Assembly (NCBI RefSeq): GCF_001563265.1
Contig: NZ_CP005084.1
Span: 182,001-246,000 of the forward strand
DNA: 64,000 nt
Reading direction: 5' to 3'
Source of the DNA: Sphingobium sp. TKS
GTDB lineage: Bacteria; Pseudomonadota; Alphaproteobacteria; Sphingomonadales; Sphingomonadaceae
In this document: positions 16,629 through 25,299 of the stretch, in pieces
Position numbering within the stretch: the first letter of the stretch is position 1
Layout of the letters: each line of letters starts with the position of its first letter
Made by a program: the position numbers and the translations under genes
Notes under the pieces: generated by a model
Database searches by the model: none
What the model was told of the DNA's origin: nothing
Seen by the model: the letters and a program-made list of their open reading frames with translations, nothing else

Positions 16629-16882
16629 CCGTCATCCCTTCCATCGACTTGTTTGATGGCCAAGCTTCCAGATCGTCGAGCGCACGGGAAATCACTTTAC
16701 CCTATATGACGGATAAGCCGATCTGATCGGCATGAGGCGTGGATAGGCAGCGATTATGCCACGCATACCGACAAACGATTTTTGCGGACGGCCAGGGCAT
16801 ATTACCCCGGATCTCAACAAGGCATGGCCGGTCTGACGGACAGCCTCGAGCAGCCCGGGACGGGCACGGGAGGGATCGAGAA
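16629..16882. promoter_or_regulatory. divergent promoter region with two inverted repeats
   Basis: This 254-bp spacer separates the two main catabolic operons. GCCGATC-T-GATCGGC (16717-16731) is a perfect 15-bp palindrome. GCGTGG (16737-16742) and CCACGC (16759-16764) form a second inverted repeat with 16 bp between the arms, centred about 27 bp away. Paired dyads of this sort in a divergent promoter are typical of LysR-type control. The LysR gene at 21785-22711 is a candidate regulator. Binding is inferred only. Confidence 0.45.
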
Positions 16883-17866
16883 ATGGCTATTATCGGGATC
16901 AAGCGGCTGCGTTACTCTGTGTCTGACACAGAGGCTGCGCGGCGCTTTTTCGCTGATTTCGGTTTGAGTCCGGCAGGCGGCGATGCGCCGGGCCTTTACA
17001 CTCTCGCTAATGGATCGGAGGTCGAAATCCTGCCTTCCGGCGACCCGGCACTTCCATCCTCGCAGATCGTTGGCGATGGGGTCCATGAAGTTTCCTGGGG
17101 CATCGATGACGAGGTATCGCTTGGTGCCCTTGCCGACAATCTGGGCCGCGACCATGCCTTGGAATCGATTGAGGGCGGGTTTCGCGCTCTGTTGTTCGGT
17201 GTGCCATTCTCATTCGTCCTGTGGACGCCCCGCCAGTTCGCCAATGCGCCCGACCCGGTCAATGCGCCCGGCGTGGTGCGACGTCTCAATACCCATCGCA
17301 AGTGGCGTCGCCGCGCGCGGCCCAAGGTGATCAACCATGTCGTGTTTCGGCTTCCCGACTATATCGAGGCGGGGCGCTTCATGCGCGCGCGGCTTGGCTT
17401 CCGGCTGAGCGACGTGCAGACCGGCTTTGGCCACTATCTGCGCGCAAGCGGCAGCAACAACCATCACAACCTGCTCTTCCTCAACGCCAACGCCCATTTT
17501 CCCGGCTGCGATGGCCAGTTGCGTTTCGATCACGCCAACTATGGTGTCGAGGATATTGACGAGCTGATGGTCGGGGCCAACTACATGGTGCGCCGCGGCT
17601 GGCAGCCGTCCGACATCGGGCTTGGCCGGCATCGCATCGACTCCGCGCTTTTCTACTATCTTCCCTGTCCTGCCGGCGGAGAAGCCGAATATGGCACCGA
17701 CGCGGACTATGTGGACGACAATTGGGTGCCGCGCGAATTCGACGTGCCGCTCTTTGGATATAGCCACTTCACCCACAATGTTCCGCCCTTCCTTGAGACG
17801 GAGCCGGAATGGAGCTTCAAATATCTGACCGAGGCGCAGGTCGCCGAAGGGATCGATCATGTTTGA
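16883..17866 (+). CDS. VOC-superfamily two-domain dioxygenase, extradiol type
   Basis: This 327-aa protein has two glyoxalase/bleomycin-resistance (VOC) modules. The first (IKRLRYSVSDTEAARRFFADF) lacks the usual metal-binding His. The second has INHVVFRLPD (His), NHHNLLFLN (His) and a Glu in the segment GGEAEYGTD, the 2-His-1-carboxylate set of extradiol dioxygenases. It should therefore bind Fe(II) in domain 2 and cleave a catechol-like ring next to the hydroxyls. The start at 16883 has GGGAGGGATCGAG upstream; longer in-frame extension has no ribosome-binding site. It overlaps the hydrolase gene by 8 bp, coupling ring cleavage to hydrolysis. Substrate specificity cannot be told. Confidence 0.8.
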   Translation: MAIIGIKRLRYSVSDTEAARRFFADFGLSPAGGDAPGLYTLANGSEVEILPSGDPALPSSQIVGDGVHEVSWGIDDEVSLGALADNLGRDHALESIEGGFRALLFGVPFSFVLWTPRQFANAPDPVNAPGVVRRLNTHRKWRRRARPKVINHVVFRLPDYIEAGRFMRARLGFRLSDVQTGFGHYLRASGSNNHHNLLFLNANAHFPGCDGQLRFDHANYGVEDIDELMVGANYMVRRGWQPSDIGLGRHRIDSALFYYLPCPAGGEAEYGTDADYVDDNWVPREFDVPLFGYSHFTHNVPPFLETEPEWSFKYLTEAQVAEGIDHV

Positions 17867-19013
17867 GCCCTTTCCCACCAACTATGTCTGGAACCTGTCC
17901 ATCAATCTCGCGCTGGAAATGGGGGGATCGATCGGTGAGATCGATAGCGCCAATCGCGCGACCGCTCAGGCCGCGACGGCTGGCGACAACGGGGTCGACG
18001 CCTTCTTCGATACGTGGCTCGCCATGGCGGCGCGGGTGAAGGACATGGCGGATGCGGATTACGCTGCCGGGCATCTGGAGAGCGCAGCGGCGAAATATCG
18101 TCGCGCCTGTGCCTATCTCATCACGGCCGAACGCATGCAGGCGAGCGACTATCCGCCGCGCCAGCAGGCCTATGCCGACATGCTTTCGACCTTCGCGCGC
18201 TATGTCGAATGCAGCGGCGAGCCCTGCGAGATGGTCGAGATTCCCTATGCCGGCAGCCACTATCCCGCGCTCTTCTGTTCGGCGGCCACCCAGGACAATC
18301 CCACGCCGCCCTGCATGGTCTTCTGCAACGGCCTCGACAGCGTGAAGGAGATGGTGTTCCTGGTGGGGTTGCCCGCGGCTTTGCGCGCGCGCGGCATCTC
18401 CTGCCTCGTCGTCGACCAGCCTGGCGTCGGCGGTGCGCTCCGCCGCAACAAGCTGCCCGCAATTGTCGAGACCGAAGTCTGGGCCGGCAGGGCGGTCGAC
18501 TGGTTGGAGACACGCAAGGATGTCGCTTCCGACAGGATCGGGATGATGGGCTGGTCGCTGGGTGGCTATTATGCCCCGCGTGCCGCGGCCTTCGAGAAAC
18601 GGTTCAAGCTGTGCGTCGCCTGGGGCGCCAACCATGAATGGGGTCTGGTGCAGCAGCGCCGCCGGCGCAATGAAGGCGAGAATCCCGTGCCGCATTACTG
18701 GGCCCATGTCATGTGGGTCTGGGGCCAGCAACGCCTCGACGACTTCATGACGATGTCGGAGCGGATCACGCTCACTGGCGTGGTCGAGCATATCGATGTG
18801 CCCTTCCTGATCGTGCATGGTGAAAATGACCGGCAGATCCCGGTCGAATATGCCTATCGCTCGCACGATCAGGCCGTGCGCAGCCCGCGTGCGGACCTCA
18901 AGGTCTTCACGGCCCGCGAAGGTGGTGTCGAGCATTGCAGCGCCGACAATATGGAACCTGTCCGCAGCTATATCGCGGACTGGATCCATGACAGATTTGC
19001 CGAAATGATCTGA
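17859..19013 (+). CDS. alpha/beta hydrolase, 2,6-dihydroxypseudooxynicotine hydrolase-like C-C hydrolase
   Basis: This 384-aa protein has an N-terminal helical domain of about 130 residues (ADYAAGHLESAAAKYRRACAY) followed by an alpha/beta-hydrolase core. The core contains the nucleophile elbow GWSLGG (Ser about 231), the acid in HGENDRQIP and the base His in EGGVEHCS. The long N-terminal cap and the motif order resemble 2,6-dihydroxypseudooxynicotine hydrolase and FrsA-like proteins, which split carbon-carbon bonds next to a ketone. Directly behind an extradiol-type dioxygenase, the natural job is hydrolysis of the ring-cleavage product. It overlaps the VOC gene by 8 bp. Confidence 0.82.
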   Translation: MFEPFPTNYVWNLSINLALEMGGSIGEIDSANRATAQAATAGDNGVDAFFDTWLAMAARVKDMADADYAAGHLESAAAKYRRACAYLITAERMQASDYPPRQQAYADMLSTFARYVECSGEPCEMVEIPYAGSHYPALFCSAATQDNPTPPCMVFCNGLDSVKEMVFLVGLPAALRARGISCLVVDQPGVGGALRRNKLPAIVETEVWAGRAVDWLETRKDVASDRIGMMGWSLGGYYAPRAAAFEKRFKLCVAWGANHEWGLVQQRRRRNEGENPVPHYWAHVMWVWGQQRLDDFMTMSERITLTGVVEHIDVPFLIVHGENDRQIPVEYAYRSHDQAVRSPRADLKVFTAREGGVEHCSADNMEPVRSYIADWIHDRFAEMI

Positions 19014-19057
19014 TTACGCGACAGTCGCGTGAGAATATAATGGGAGTAGGGAACAAC

Positions 19058-19867
19058 ATGACCGATCTTACAGGCGCCGTCGTTGCGCTGACCGGCAGCG
19101 GCTCTGGCCTAGGGCTCGGGCTGGCCCAACATTTCCGGACCTTGGGCGCGAAGCTGGCCCTGCTGGATATCTCGTCCGAGAAGGTTGCCGCGCTCCAGCA
19201 GGCCTTTGGCGACGATACGCTCGTCATGGAAGGCGACGTGCGTGACATTGAGGCTCTGAAGAGGTTTCGTGACGCCACAGTCGCCAGGTTCGGCGGGGTC
19301 GACTGCCTCGTCGGCGCCCAGGGTATCTTCGACGGCAATCGGCCGATTTCGGAGCTGCCTTTGGAGAAGATTCCCGCCGCCTTCGACGAAGTGATGCGGA
19401 TCAATGTATTGGGCTATATCCTGTCCGCCGTGGTGTTCCGCGAAGAACTGGCAAGGCGCAACGGATCGATCACGCTGACGGCCTCTTCCAATGCCTCCTA
19501 CTGCGCAGACGGCGGCGGACTGCTCTATACCGCGTCCAAACATTCGGTGCTGGGCGTCGTGCGCCAATTGGCCTTCGAATTTGCGCCCGACATCCGGGTC
19601 AATGCGGTTTCGCCCTGCGGCATCGCGGACTCCGACCTGCGCGGCCCCGGCGCTCTGGGGTTGGAGGGCGAAAGCCAGAACGACATCCCCAAGGACAGTT
19701 TCATGGCGATGATCCGCAAGGTCACGCTGCTCGATCACTTGCCCACCGGCGCGGAATATGGCCCGGCCTACGCGCTCCTCGCCGATCCCAGGCAACGCAT
19801 CCTGACGGGCGAGATCATCATGGCCGATCAGGGTCTCGCCAATCGCCCGATCATCTCTGCCCGCTGA
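19058..19867 (+). CDS. SDR family cis-dihydrodiol dehydrogenase-like enzyme
   Basis: This 269-aa short-chain dehydrogenase has the Gly motif TGSGSGLGLG (residues 12-21), the catalytic Ser in TASSNAS and an intact YTASKH catalytic pair. 'ELPLEKIPAAFDEVMRINVLGYI' and 'PDIRVNAVSPCGI' resemble the cis-2,3-dihydrodiol dehydrogenases of biphenyl/naphthalene pathways (BphB-like). Sitting directly before the Rieske dioxygenase alpha and beta genes, it probably oxidises the cis-diol to a catechol with NAD+. The start at 19058 is chosen over the ATG 18 bp upstream because GGGA lies five bases before it. Confidence 0.85.
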   Translation: MTDLTGAVVALTGSGSGLGLGLAQHFRTLGAKLALLDISSEKVAALQQAFGDDTLVMEGDVRDIEALKRFRDATVARFGGVDCLVGAQGIFDGNRPISELPLEKIPAAFDEVMRINVLGYILSAVVFREELARRNGSITLTASSNASYCADGGGLLYTASKHSVLGVVRQLAFEFAPDIRVNAVSPCGIADSDLRGPGALGLEGESQNDIPKDSFMAMIRKVTLLDHLPTGAEYGPAYALLADPRQRILTGEIIMADQGLANRPIISAR

Positions 19868-19881
19868 GGAAGGACGCGATC

Positions 19882-21249
19882 ATGGTCATGCACGCAGCGC
19901 AATCGCGCCCCGGTATCAGCGAGCGTCTGGACGACATCCTCGCCCGGACCCGCGGCGAACTGGATCGGGGTCTGGTCCCCGTCAACATCTTCGCCAATGC
20001 CGACATCTTCGACGCCGAGATGGAACGCATCTTCGCGAAAAGCTGGGTGTTCCTCGGCTTCGAGTCCGAAATCCCCGACAAGGGCGATTTCATGCAGCGC
20101 CGGATCGGGCGCGACAGCGTGATCGTGACGCGCGACGCAAAGAATGAAATCCACGTTTTGGCGAATTTTTGCCGCCATCGCGGGACCAAACTCTGTCAGA
20201 CCGATGTCGGCAACCAGAGCCATTTCCGCTGCCCCTATCACGGCTGGGTCTTCAAGAATAATGGCGACTGGATCGGCGCGCCCGACAAGAGCAAGGCCTA
20301 TAAGGGACTCGACCCAAAGGATTGGGGGCTGCTCAAGGCTCCCCATGTCGAGAGCTTCCTTGGGATGATCTTCGCCTCGCTCGATCCCGATGCCCCTACG
20401 CTCATGGACTATCTGGGTGGCGCCGCATGGTTCATGCGCGGGTTGATGGACCTGCATCCGGGCGGCATGAGTCCGATGGGGCCGCCGGACCGCTACAAGG
20501 TACGCGGCGACTGGAAAACTGGCTCGGAAAATTTCGGCGGCGACGGCTATCATGTCGGCGTCGCACATGGCTCGGTCCAGACGATCCAGCTCGCGCAGGG
20601 GTTCGACGTCCTCAATAATTATTCGACGCACTATGTGATCCCGGGCGGACACAGCTTCCTTGGGCATGATTTCGACAGCATGTTCGGTCCGGATGGCCAT
20701 GTCTGGTACTATCCGCCCGACATCCAGCAGCACTTCGATCTCGATCGCATCGATCCGCTGCTGCAGGACGTGGTGAAGAAGAACCCGCCGATCGTGGGCA
20801 CCATCTTCCCGAACCTGTCCTTCCTGCGCTTCTTCGGCCCGCCCTCGCCGGGCAAGCCGCCTGCGGTCTACACATCCTGGCGTCAGTGGCAACCCTCGGG
20901 GCCGGGGGAAATGGAACTGTGGTCCTGGCAGCTCAAGTGGAACTTCATGGACGAGCAACAGGCCGCCGACAGCTATGCCGCAGGCCAGTTCGGTTTCAGT
21001 TCGGCAGGTATCTTCGAACAGGACGATACTGTAGTATGGGAAGGAGCCCCCGAAGCAGCCCGCAGTGTCTGGGCGCGCAAGGAGAACATATCGTTCAACA
21101 TGCAGATGGGCATGGATGGCATGGGGCAGCAGACGCTGGACGAGAGCTGGGAAGGACCGGGAGAAGCCTGGCGTCCGGGACCCGGCGAGCCGAGCCAGCG
21201 CGCCTTTTACCAGCATTGGCTGAGCCAGATGGTGGAGACCGGCAAATGA
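19882..21249 (+). CDS. Rieske aromatic ring-hydroxylating dioxygenase, alpha subunit
   Basis: This 455-aa catalytic subunit has a Rieske centre with C97-R-H99 and C117-P-Y-H120, followed by GWVFKNNGDW. The mononuclear iron site is GDGYHVGVAHGS: two His ligands preceded by the bridging Asp three residues before the first His. Length and layout match biphenyl/naphthalene-type group dioxygenases that add both atoms of O2 to an aromatic ring. The beta subunit follows with a 4-bp ATGA overlap. No ferredoxin or reductase is nearby; the only such partners in the window are at 39.1 and 41.7 kb. The ribosome-binding site is GGAAGG before MVMHAAQ. Confidence 0.92.
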   Translation: MVMHAAQSRPGISERLDDILARTRGELDRGLVPVNIFANADIFDAEMERIFAKSWVFLGFESEIPDKGDFMQRRIGRDSVIVTRDAKNEIHVLANFCRHRGTKLCQTDVGNQSHFRCPYHGWVFKNNGDWIGAPDKSKAYKGLDPKDWGLLKAPHVESFLGMIFASLDPDAPTLMDYLGGAAWFMRGLMDLHPGGMSPMGPPDRYKVRGDWKTGSENFGGDGYHVGVAHGSVQTIQLAQGFDVLNNYSTHYVIPGGHSFLGHDFDSMFGPDGHVWYYPPDIQQHFDLDRIDPLLQDVVKKNPPIVGTIFPNLSFLRFFGPPSPGKPPAVYTSWRQWQPSGPGEMELWSWQLKWNFMDEQQAADSYAAGQFGFSSAGIFEQDDTVVWEGAPEAARSVWARKENISFNMQMGMDGMGQQTLDESWEGPGEAWRPGPGEPSQRAFYQHWLSQMVETGK

Positions 21250-21755
21250 GCGCGATCACGCCTGATGTGGAATTCGCCATCCGCCAGTTCCTGGGCCATG
21301 AGGCCATGCTCCTCGATAATGGCCGGCTCGAGGACTGGGTCGGCCTCCTCGCCGAGGAGATACTTTACGAGATTCCCTTGCGCATCAGCGCGCGCAAGCG
21401 GGAGGACGAGTTCCCCAAGGGCGCCTTCCGCATGCATGAGGACATGGCGATGATCCGCAAGCGCCTGGAACGCATGGGCACGAGCGAGAACTGGGCGGAA
21501 GACCCTGCCTCGCGGACTGTGCGGACGGTGGGATCGATCTTCGTCGAGGAGGATAAGGGCAATGGTCTCTATCGGGTCCACAGCGCGCTCTCCCTCTATC
21601 GCCAGCGCGCCATCGACCGGGCCTATGAATGGATTCCCGCACGCCGGATCGATCGCATCCGCATCGATGCCGAGGGAAAATGCCGTCTGGTGCGGCGCAC
21701 GATCATTCTGGCTGAGACGATTCTCCAGACCCCGAACCTGGCGGTCTTCCTCTGA
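21246..21755 (+). CDS. Rieske dioxygenase, beta subunit
   Basis: This 169-aa NTF2-fold small subunit has family features 'FLGHEAMLLDNGRLEDWVGLLAEEILYEIPLR', the middle 'ASRTVRTVGSIFVEED' and 'ARRIDRIRIDAEGKCRLVRRTIILAET'. Beta subunits hold the alpha3-beta3 hexamer together and can shape substrate range. The start overlaps the alpha stop codon (ATGA), so the two are translated in equal amounts. It is the last gene of the plus-strand operon and faces the LysR gene. Confidence 0.92.
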   Translation: MSAITPDVEFAIRQFLGHEAMLLDNGRLEDWVGLLAEEILYEIPLRISARKREDEFPKGAFRMHEDMAMIRKRLERMGTSENWAEDPASRTVRTVGSIFVEEDKGNGLYRVHSALSLYRQRAIDRAYEWIPARRIDRIRIDAEGKCRLVRRTIILAETILQTPNLAVFL

Positions 21756-21784
21756 TCGAGGAAAGGAGGCGCGGCGCCAATGGT

Positions 21785-22711
21785 TCAGCCCAGTTCCGCC
21801 GCTGCCTCCTTCAACACTTTGCGAAGCCAGATATGACCTGGATCATCATCGCTGCGATTATGCCAGATGAGTGTCTCCTGAAGGGTGCCAAGGTTGATCG
21901 GCGGCCGCAATACGCGGACCTTATCCGTGTCGGCCAACTGCTCCGCCAGCTTGCTCTGCACCGTGGCAATCATCTCCGTGCCGGGCAGCATCTGCAATAA
22001 TCCTGCAAAAGTCGGGACGTGCAGCAGTTCCTTGATCACAATCCCGCGCCGCTCGATCTCGGCTTCCTCGACCGTGCGCACATTGGCGCCGAAGAAGGCA
22101 AGGGCGTGCGGATAGGACAGATAGTCGTCCTTCGTCATCGTCTCCCCGATGGGATGATCGCGCGCGACGACGCATACGAAGCTGTCCGTGAACAGGTCAG
22201 CGGTCAGAAGGTCGACGTCGCGCCCCTCGCGACCGAACAGGCTGCGGTCGCCATGGGTGATCACCATGTCGATATCCCCGCCCTCGAGTCTCGAAAAGCT
22301 TGGCCCGAACACATTCTCGATCATGAGCCTGAGTTGCGGCGCGCGGGCCGCGAGGATGCGTACGACCTTTGGCAGGTAAACGTGGACGCAATAGTCTGAC
22401 ATCGCGACGCGAAAGGTCCGTTCCGATGTTCCGGGATCGAAGATCGCCTGCGTTTCCAGGGCGGCGTTGATATGCAACAGGGCGGTGCGAACCGGCTCGA
22501 TGAGGGCGCGCGCCTTGGGCGTCAGTTCCATCTCGCGCCCGACGCGCAGGAGGAGCGGGTCGTCAAAATGCTGGCGCAACCGTTGCAGCGAACCGCTGAG
22601 CGCCGGCTGGGTCACGCACAGCCGATCGGCCGCCCGCGTGACGCTCCGCTCGGACAGGAGCGTGTCGAGCGCGAGAAGCAGATTGAAGTCGAAACGGTTG
22701 AGATTAGCCAT
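21785..22711 (-). CDS. LysR-type transcriptional regulator
   Basis: This 308-aa regulator has an N-terminal winged helix-turn-helix (FDFNLLLALDTLLSERSVTRAADRLCVTQPALSGSLQRLRQHF) and a C-terminal co-inducer domain. The form 'MANLNRFDFNLLLALDTLL' is shared with NodD-like and aromatic-catabolism regulators such as NahR. It lies at the end of the dioxygenase operon, convergent with it and divergent from the SDR at 22901, so it probably senses a pathway compound. Candidate binding sites are the dyads at 16717-16764. The inducer is unknown. Confidence 0.9.
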   Translation of the reverse strand: MANLNRFDFNLLLALDTLLSERSVTRAADRLCVTQPALSGSLQRLRQHFDDPLLLRVGREMELTPKARALIEPVRTALLHINAALETQAIFDPGTSERTFRVAMSDYCVHVYLPKVVRILAARAPQLRLMIENVFGPSFSRLEGGDIDMVITHGDRSLFGREGRDVDLLTADLFTDSFVCVVARDHPIGETMTKDDYLSYPHALAFFGANVRTVEEAEIERRGIVIKELLHVPTFAGLLQMLPGTEMIATVQSKLAEQLADTDKVRVLRPPINLGTLQETLIWHNRSDDDPGHIWLRKVLKEAAAELG

Positions 22712-22900
22712 TGTGCCTCAAGTCCATCCTCTGCTGGATCATTTCAATGCAACTGCCGCTTTCCTTCATCCTACATGGCAAATCCGGCGGAGGATTGCCT
22801 ATCTTTTGGACTTATGATCGACATAGGGCGAAGCGATTTCCGGCTCCGGTTCTGCGTGAGTAAGCGCTGTTAGGCAATGACGAAGCAGGATGGGACAGAC

Positions 22901-23800
22901 ATGGCGATGATCGACCTTACGGGCAGGATCGCGATCGTGACCGGCGCAGGAGGAGGGCTTGGCCGTGCCCACGCAATGGCGCTGGCAGCACATGGCGCAA
23001 GGGTGGTGGTGAATGACCTTGGCGGCGATGTTGGAGGCGCACGCGCGGTGGCCGACGAGATCGCCGCGCGCGGTGGCGAGGCGATCGTCGATGGAACGGA
23101 CATCACGGATCTTGCTTCCGTGCGCGCGATGGTGGCCAATGTGGAGCATCAATGGGGAGGCGTGGATATCCTCGTCAACAATGCCGGGATCCTGCGCGAT
23201 AGAAGTTTTGCCAAGATGGGGATGGATGATTTCCGCGCGGTGATCGAGGTCCATCTGATGGGATCGGTCCATTGCGCCAAGGCGGTCTGGGACGGCATGC
23301 GCGAGCGCCGGCATGGACGGATCATCTTCACCACCTCCTCATCGGGCCTGTTCGGCAATTTCGGGCAGGCCAATTATGCCGCCGCGAAGATGGCGCTGGT
23401 AGGCCTCATGCAAACCCTTCGCCTGGAAGGTGAGAAATATGGCATCCGCGTCAATTGCCTCTCGCCATCCGCGGCAACGCGCATGACCGATGGATTATAT
23501 GAGGCAAGCGAGCTGCTGCAGCTCGACCCGGCGCTAGTCGCGCCCGCCGTCGTAGCTCTCTCGGCGGCCGATGCGCCCAATGGCGCGATCCTGTGCGCGG
23601 GCGCAGGCAGCTATGAGAGCGCGAGGATATTGTTGACGCAAGGGCTGGTGGTGGACGGAGCCGATGCTGCCGATGCGATCCTGGCCCGCTGGCCGGAGAT
23701 TGACGATCGACTTGGCGCATTCGTGCCGGCGCACGGCCCCGACCAGTTCAGCCATGAGATTGCAAGGGTAAGCGCGGAGTTAAAGGGAACTGATACCTGA
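22901..23800 (+). CDS. SDR family oxidoreductase, hydroxyacyl-CoA dehydrogenase-like
   Basis: This 299-aa short-chain dehydrogenase begins MAMIDLTGRIAIVTGAGGGL, has the Asp-rich NDLGGDVGG adenosine loop, NNAGILRDRSFAKM and the TTSSSGLFGNFGQANYAAAKM catalytic Ser-Tyr-Lys set. These are hallmarks of the 17-beta-HSD type 4 (3R-hydroxyacyl-CoA dehydrogenase) subgroup. The extended C-terminus of about 50 residues is also seen in that group. It could oxidise a beta-hydroxyacyl-CoA during side-chain breakdown. An ATG 24 bp upstream is also possible; the inner start is preferred because GGGACAGAC precedes it. It diverges from the LysR gene with a 189-bp spacer. Confidence 0.85.
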   Translation: MAMIDLTGRIAIVTGAGGGLGRAHAMALAAHGARVVVNDLGGDVGGARAVADEIAARGGEAIVDGTDITDLASVRAMVANVEHQWGGVDILVNNAGILRDRSFAKMGMDDFRAVIEVHLMGSVHCAKAVWDGMRERRHGRIIFTTSSSGLFGNFGQANYAAAKMALVGLMQTLRLEGEKYGIRVNCLSPSAATRMTDGLYEASELLQLDPALVAPAVVALSAADAPNGAILCAGAGSYESARILLTQGLVVDGADAADAILARWPEIDDRLGAFVPAHGPDQFSHEIARVSAELKGTDT

Positions 23801-23819
23801 ACCGCCGGGAAAACTGCGT

Positions 23820-23905
23820 CTCATTCCCATGCTGCTCAAGCTCTACCTCTATGGCTATTTGAGCCGGGCACAAGCGAGGCGTCGCCTACCGGGGGAACCG
23901 GCTGT
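23820..23905 (+). pseudogene. transposase fragment (IS1182/DUF772 type)
   Basis: In one plus-strand frame the DNA reads 'LLKLYLYGYLSRAQARRRL'. This closely matches the conserved 'LLKLYIYGYLNRVQSSRRLE' helix near the N-terminus of IS1182-type transposases. The frame degenerates immediately after it, and no terminal repeats were seen. It is only about 30 residues long, so it is debris of an old insertion lying between the SDR and MBL genes. Confidence 0.6.
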
Positions 23906-23972
23906 TCCTTCGTTTCAGGTCAACTTGTTCGAAAAGGCGACCAGTTGTCGATAAGGATCGACCGCGATCCCA

Positions 23973-25016
23973 TTAGACTGTGCCCAGGGCGCGCCACCAT
24001 CTGATACCGGCAGCATCGACCTCTTCGGTCACAAGCCTTCGGCTTCGAAGGCAGGCGAGATGGGCCAGGCTTTCCCCTGTAGCAAGGCCCAGAACAGACC
24101 GATCGATCTGGCGTTTGAACAAAGCCGGAAAGACGTCGATTGCCCGTTTCGGCGTTTCAACCAGTGTGAGCAGACGAGCAAGGCCCGCTTCATGCCCGGC
24201 GATCAAGGCGCCGATGCGGGCGTGCAGTCCATGGAACGGCTTGCCGTGGGCGGGAAGGACGAGCACGTCATCCGGCACTCTTTGACGGATCGCCTTGAGC
24301 GTCTCCAACCAATCGGTGAGGGGATCGGCTTCCGGTTCCAAAGGCTGAACCGAAACATTGGATGAGATTTCAGGCAGCACCTGATCTCCCGAAATCAGCA
24401 ACTTCATCTCGGGGCAATGGAGCATGGCATGTTCGGGCGAATGCCCTTTGCCGACGACGATCACCCATTCACGGCCCCCGATGATGAGCCGTTGGCCATC
24501 CTCCAGCGCACGGAAACTGTCGGGCAAGGGATAGAGCATCTTACCGAAATCTCCGAACCGCGCCCGATAGTGATCGAGAGCATCTTCTTCCCAGCCAACG
24601 GTCTGGTAGAATCGGATCGCCTCCTCAGGCGCTTCTTGACCCGTATAGGAGGCAAGAACGCGAAGAGTCAGATATTCCAGCCGCGTCATCCAGAGCCGAG
24701 CGGGCTGTTTCTGCGCCAGCCAGCCTGCCATGCCGCTATGGTCGGGATGGAGATGGGTGACGATGATGCGCCGCACCGGCCGGTCCGCCAAGGTCGAAGC
24801 GAACGCCTGGCGCCACGCCGCAGTGGTTTCGGTGGTTCGCAGGCCCGTGTCGATGATGGTCCAGCCATCGCCGTCAGCCAGCGCCCAAAGATTAATCGCT
24901 TCCAAGCTGCCGCCCATCGGCATCCGCAGCCAAAGGACTCCGTCTGCAATTCCAGTCGCGCTGCCGTTACCAATCGCCGGCAGTTCAAGCGCAGGGTAAT
25001 TCAGGTGAGCCGTCAT
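23973..25016 (-). CDS. MBL-fold metallo-hydrolase
   Basis: This 347-aa metallo-beta-lactamase-fold hydrolase has the HLHPDHSG zinc motif (H88, H90, D92, H93), a later His in GKGHSPEHAM, the Asp in LLISGDQVLP and a His in LPAHGKPFHG. It has a C-terminal winged-helix-like extension ('KRAIDVFPALFKRQIDRSVLGLATGESLAHL') common in hydrolases annotated as thioesterase or glyoxalase-II-like. It might hydrolyse a CoA ester or lactone of the pathway, but the family is too broad to say. The start at 25016 has AAGGA six bases upstream; the frame is open to 25076 without a better site. Confidence 0.8.
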   Translation of the reverse strand: MTAHLNYPALELPAIGNGSATGIADGVLWLRMPMGGSLEAINLWALADGDGWTIIDTGLRTTETTAAWRQAFASTLADRPVRRIIVTHLHPDHSGMAGWLAQKQPARLWMTRLEYLTLRVLASYTGQEAPEEAIRFYQTVGWEEDALDHYRARFGDFGKMLYPLPDSFRALEDGQRLIIGGREWVIVVGKGHSPEHAMLHCPEMKLLISGDQVLPEISSNVSVQPLEPEADPLTDWLETLKAIRQRVPDDVLVLPAHGKPFHGLHARIGALIAGHEAGLARLLTLVETPKRAIDVFPALFKRQIDRSVLGLATGESLAHLACLRSRRLVTEEVDAAGIRWWRALGTV

Positions 25017-25299
25017 TTTCATTCCTTGTCGTGCCTGCATGCTCGCGCGGCGATGGCGCGCCGGGCAAGGCAACAATTCATCCGTCGCACATAATCATGT
25101 TGCACCAGGTTTCGCGGCGGGAATTAGGATTTTTTTTCATATCATCAACGAGACGCTTGAGTGGTGGCCGATCTCTCTTTGTTGGTCAAGCTAGGCAGGC
25201 TAAGCATCGCCTCTACACATATGACCGACAGTGATCTCATAGAACCGCATCGCAAATATGGCTGCAAGATTAGCCATGAGCGCGCCATGCCGGGCTTCG
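25017..25299. other. gene-free junction between the catabolic island and region 2
   Basis: This stretch after the MBL gene start contains A+T-rich blocks (for example around 25125-25145) and no supported gene. Just beyond it begins the 3' remnant of a TonB receptor. It is therefore the likely right junction of the accessory island. Confidence 0.4.
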
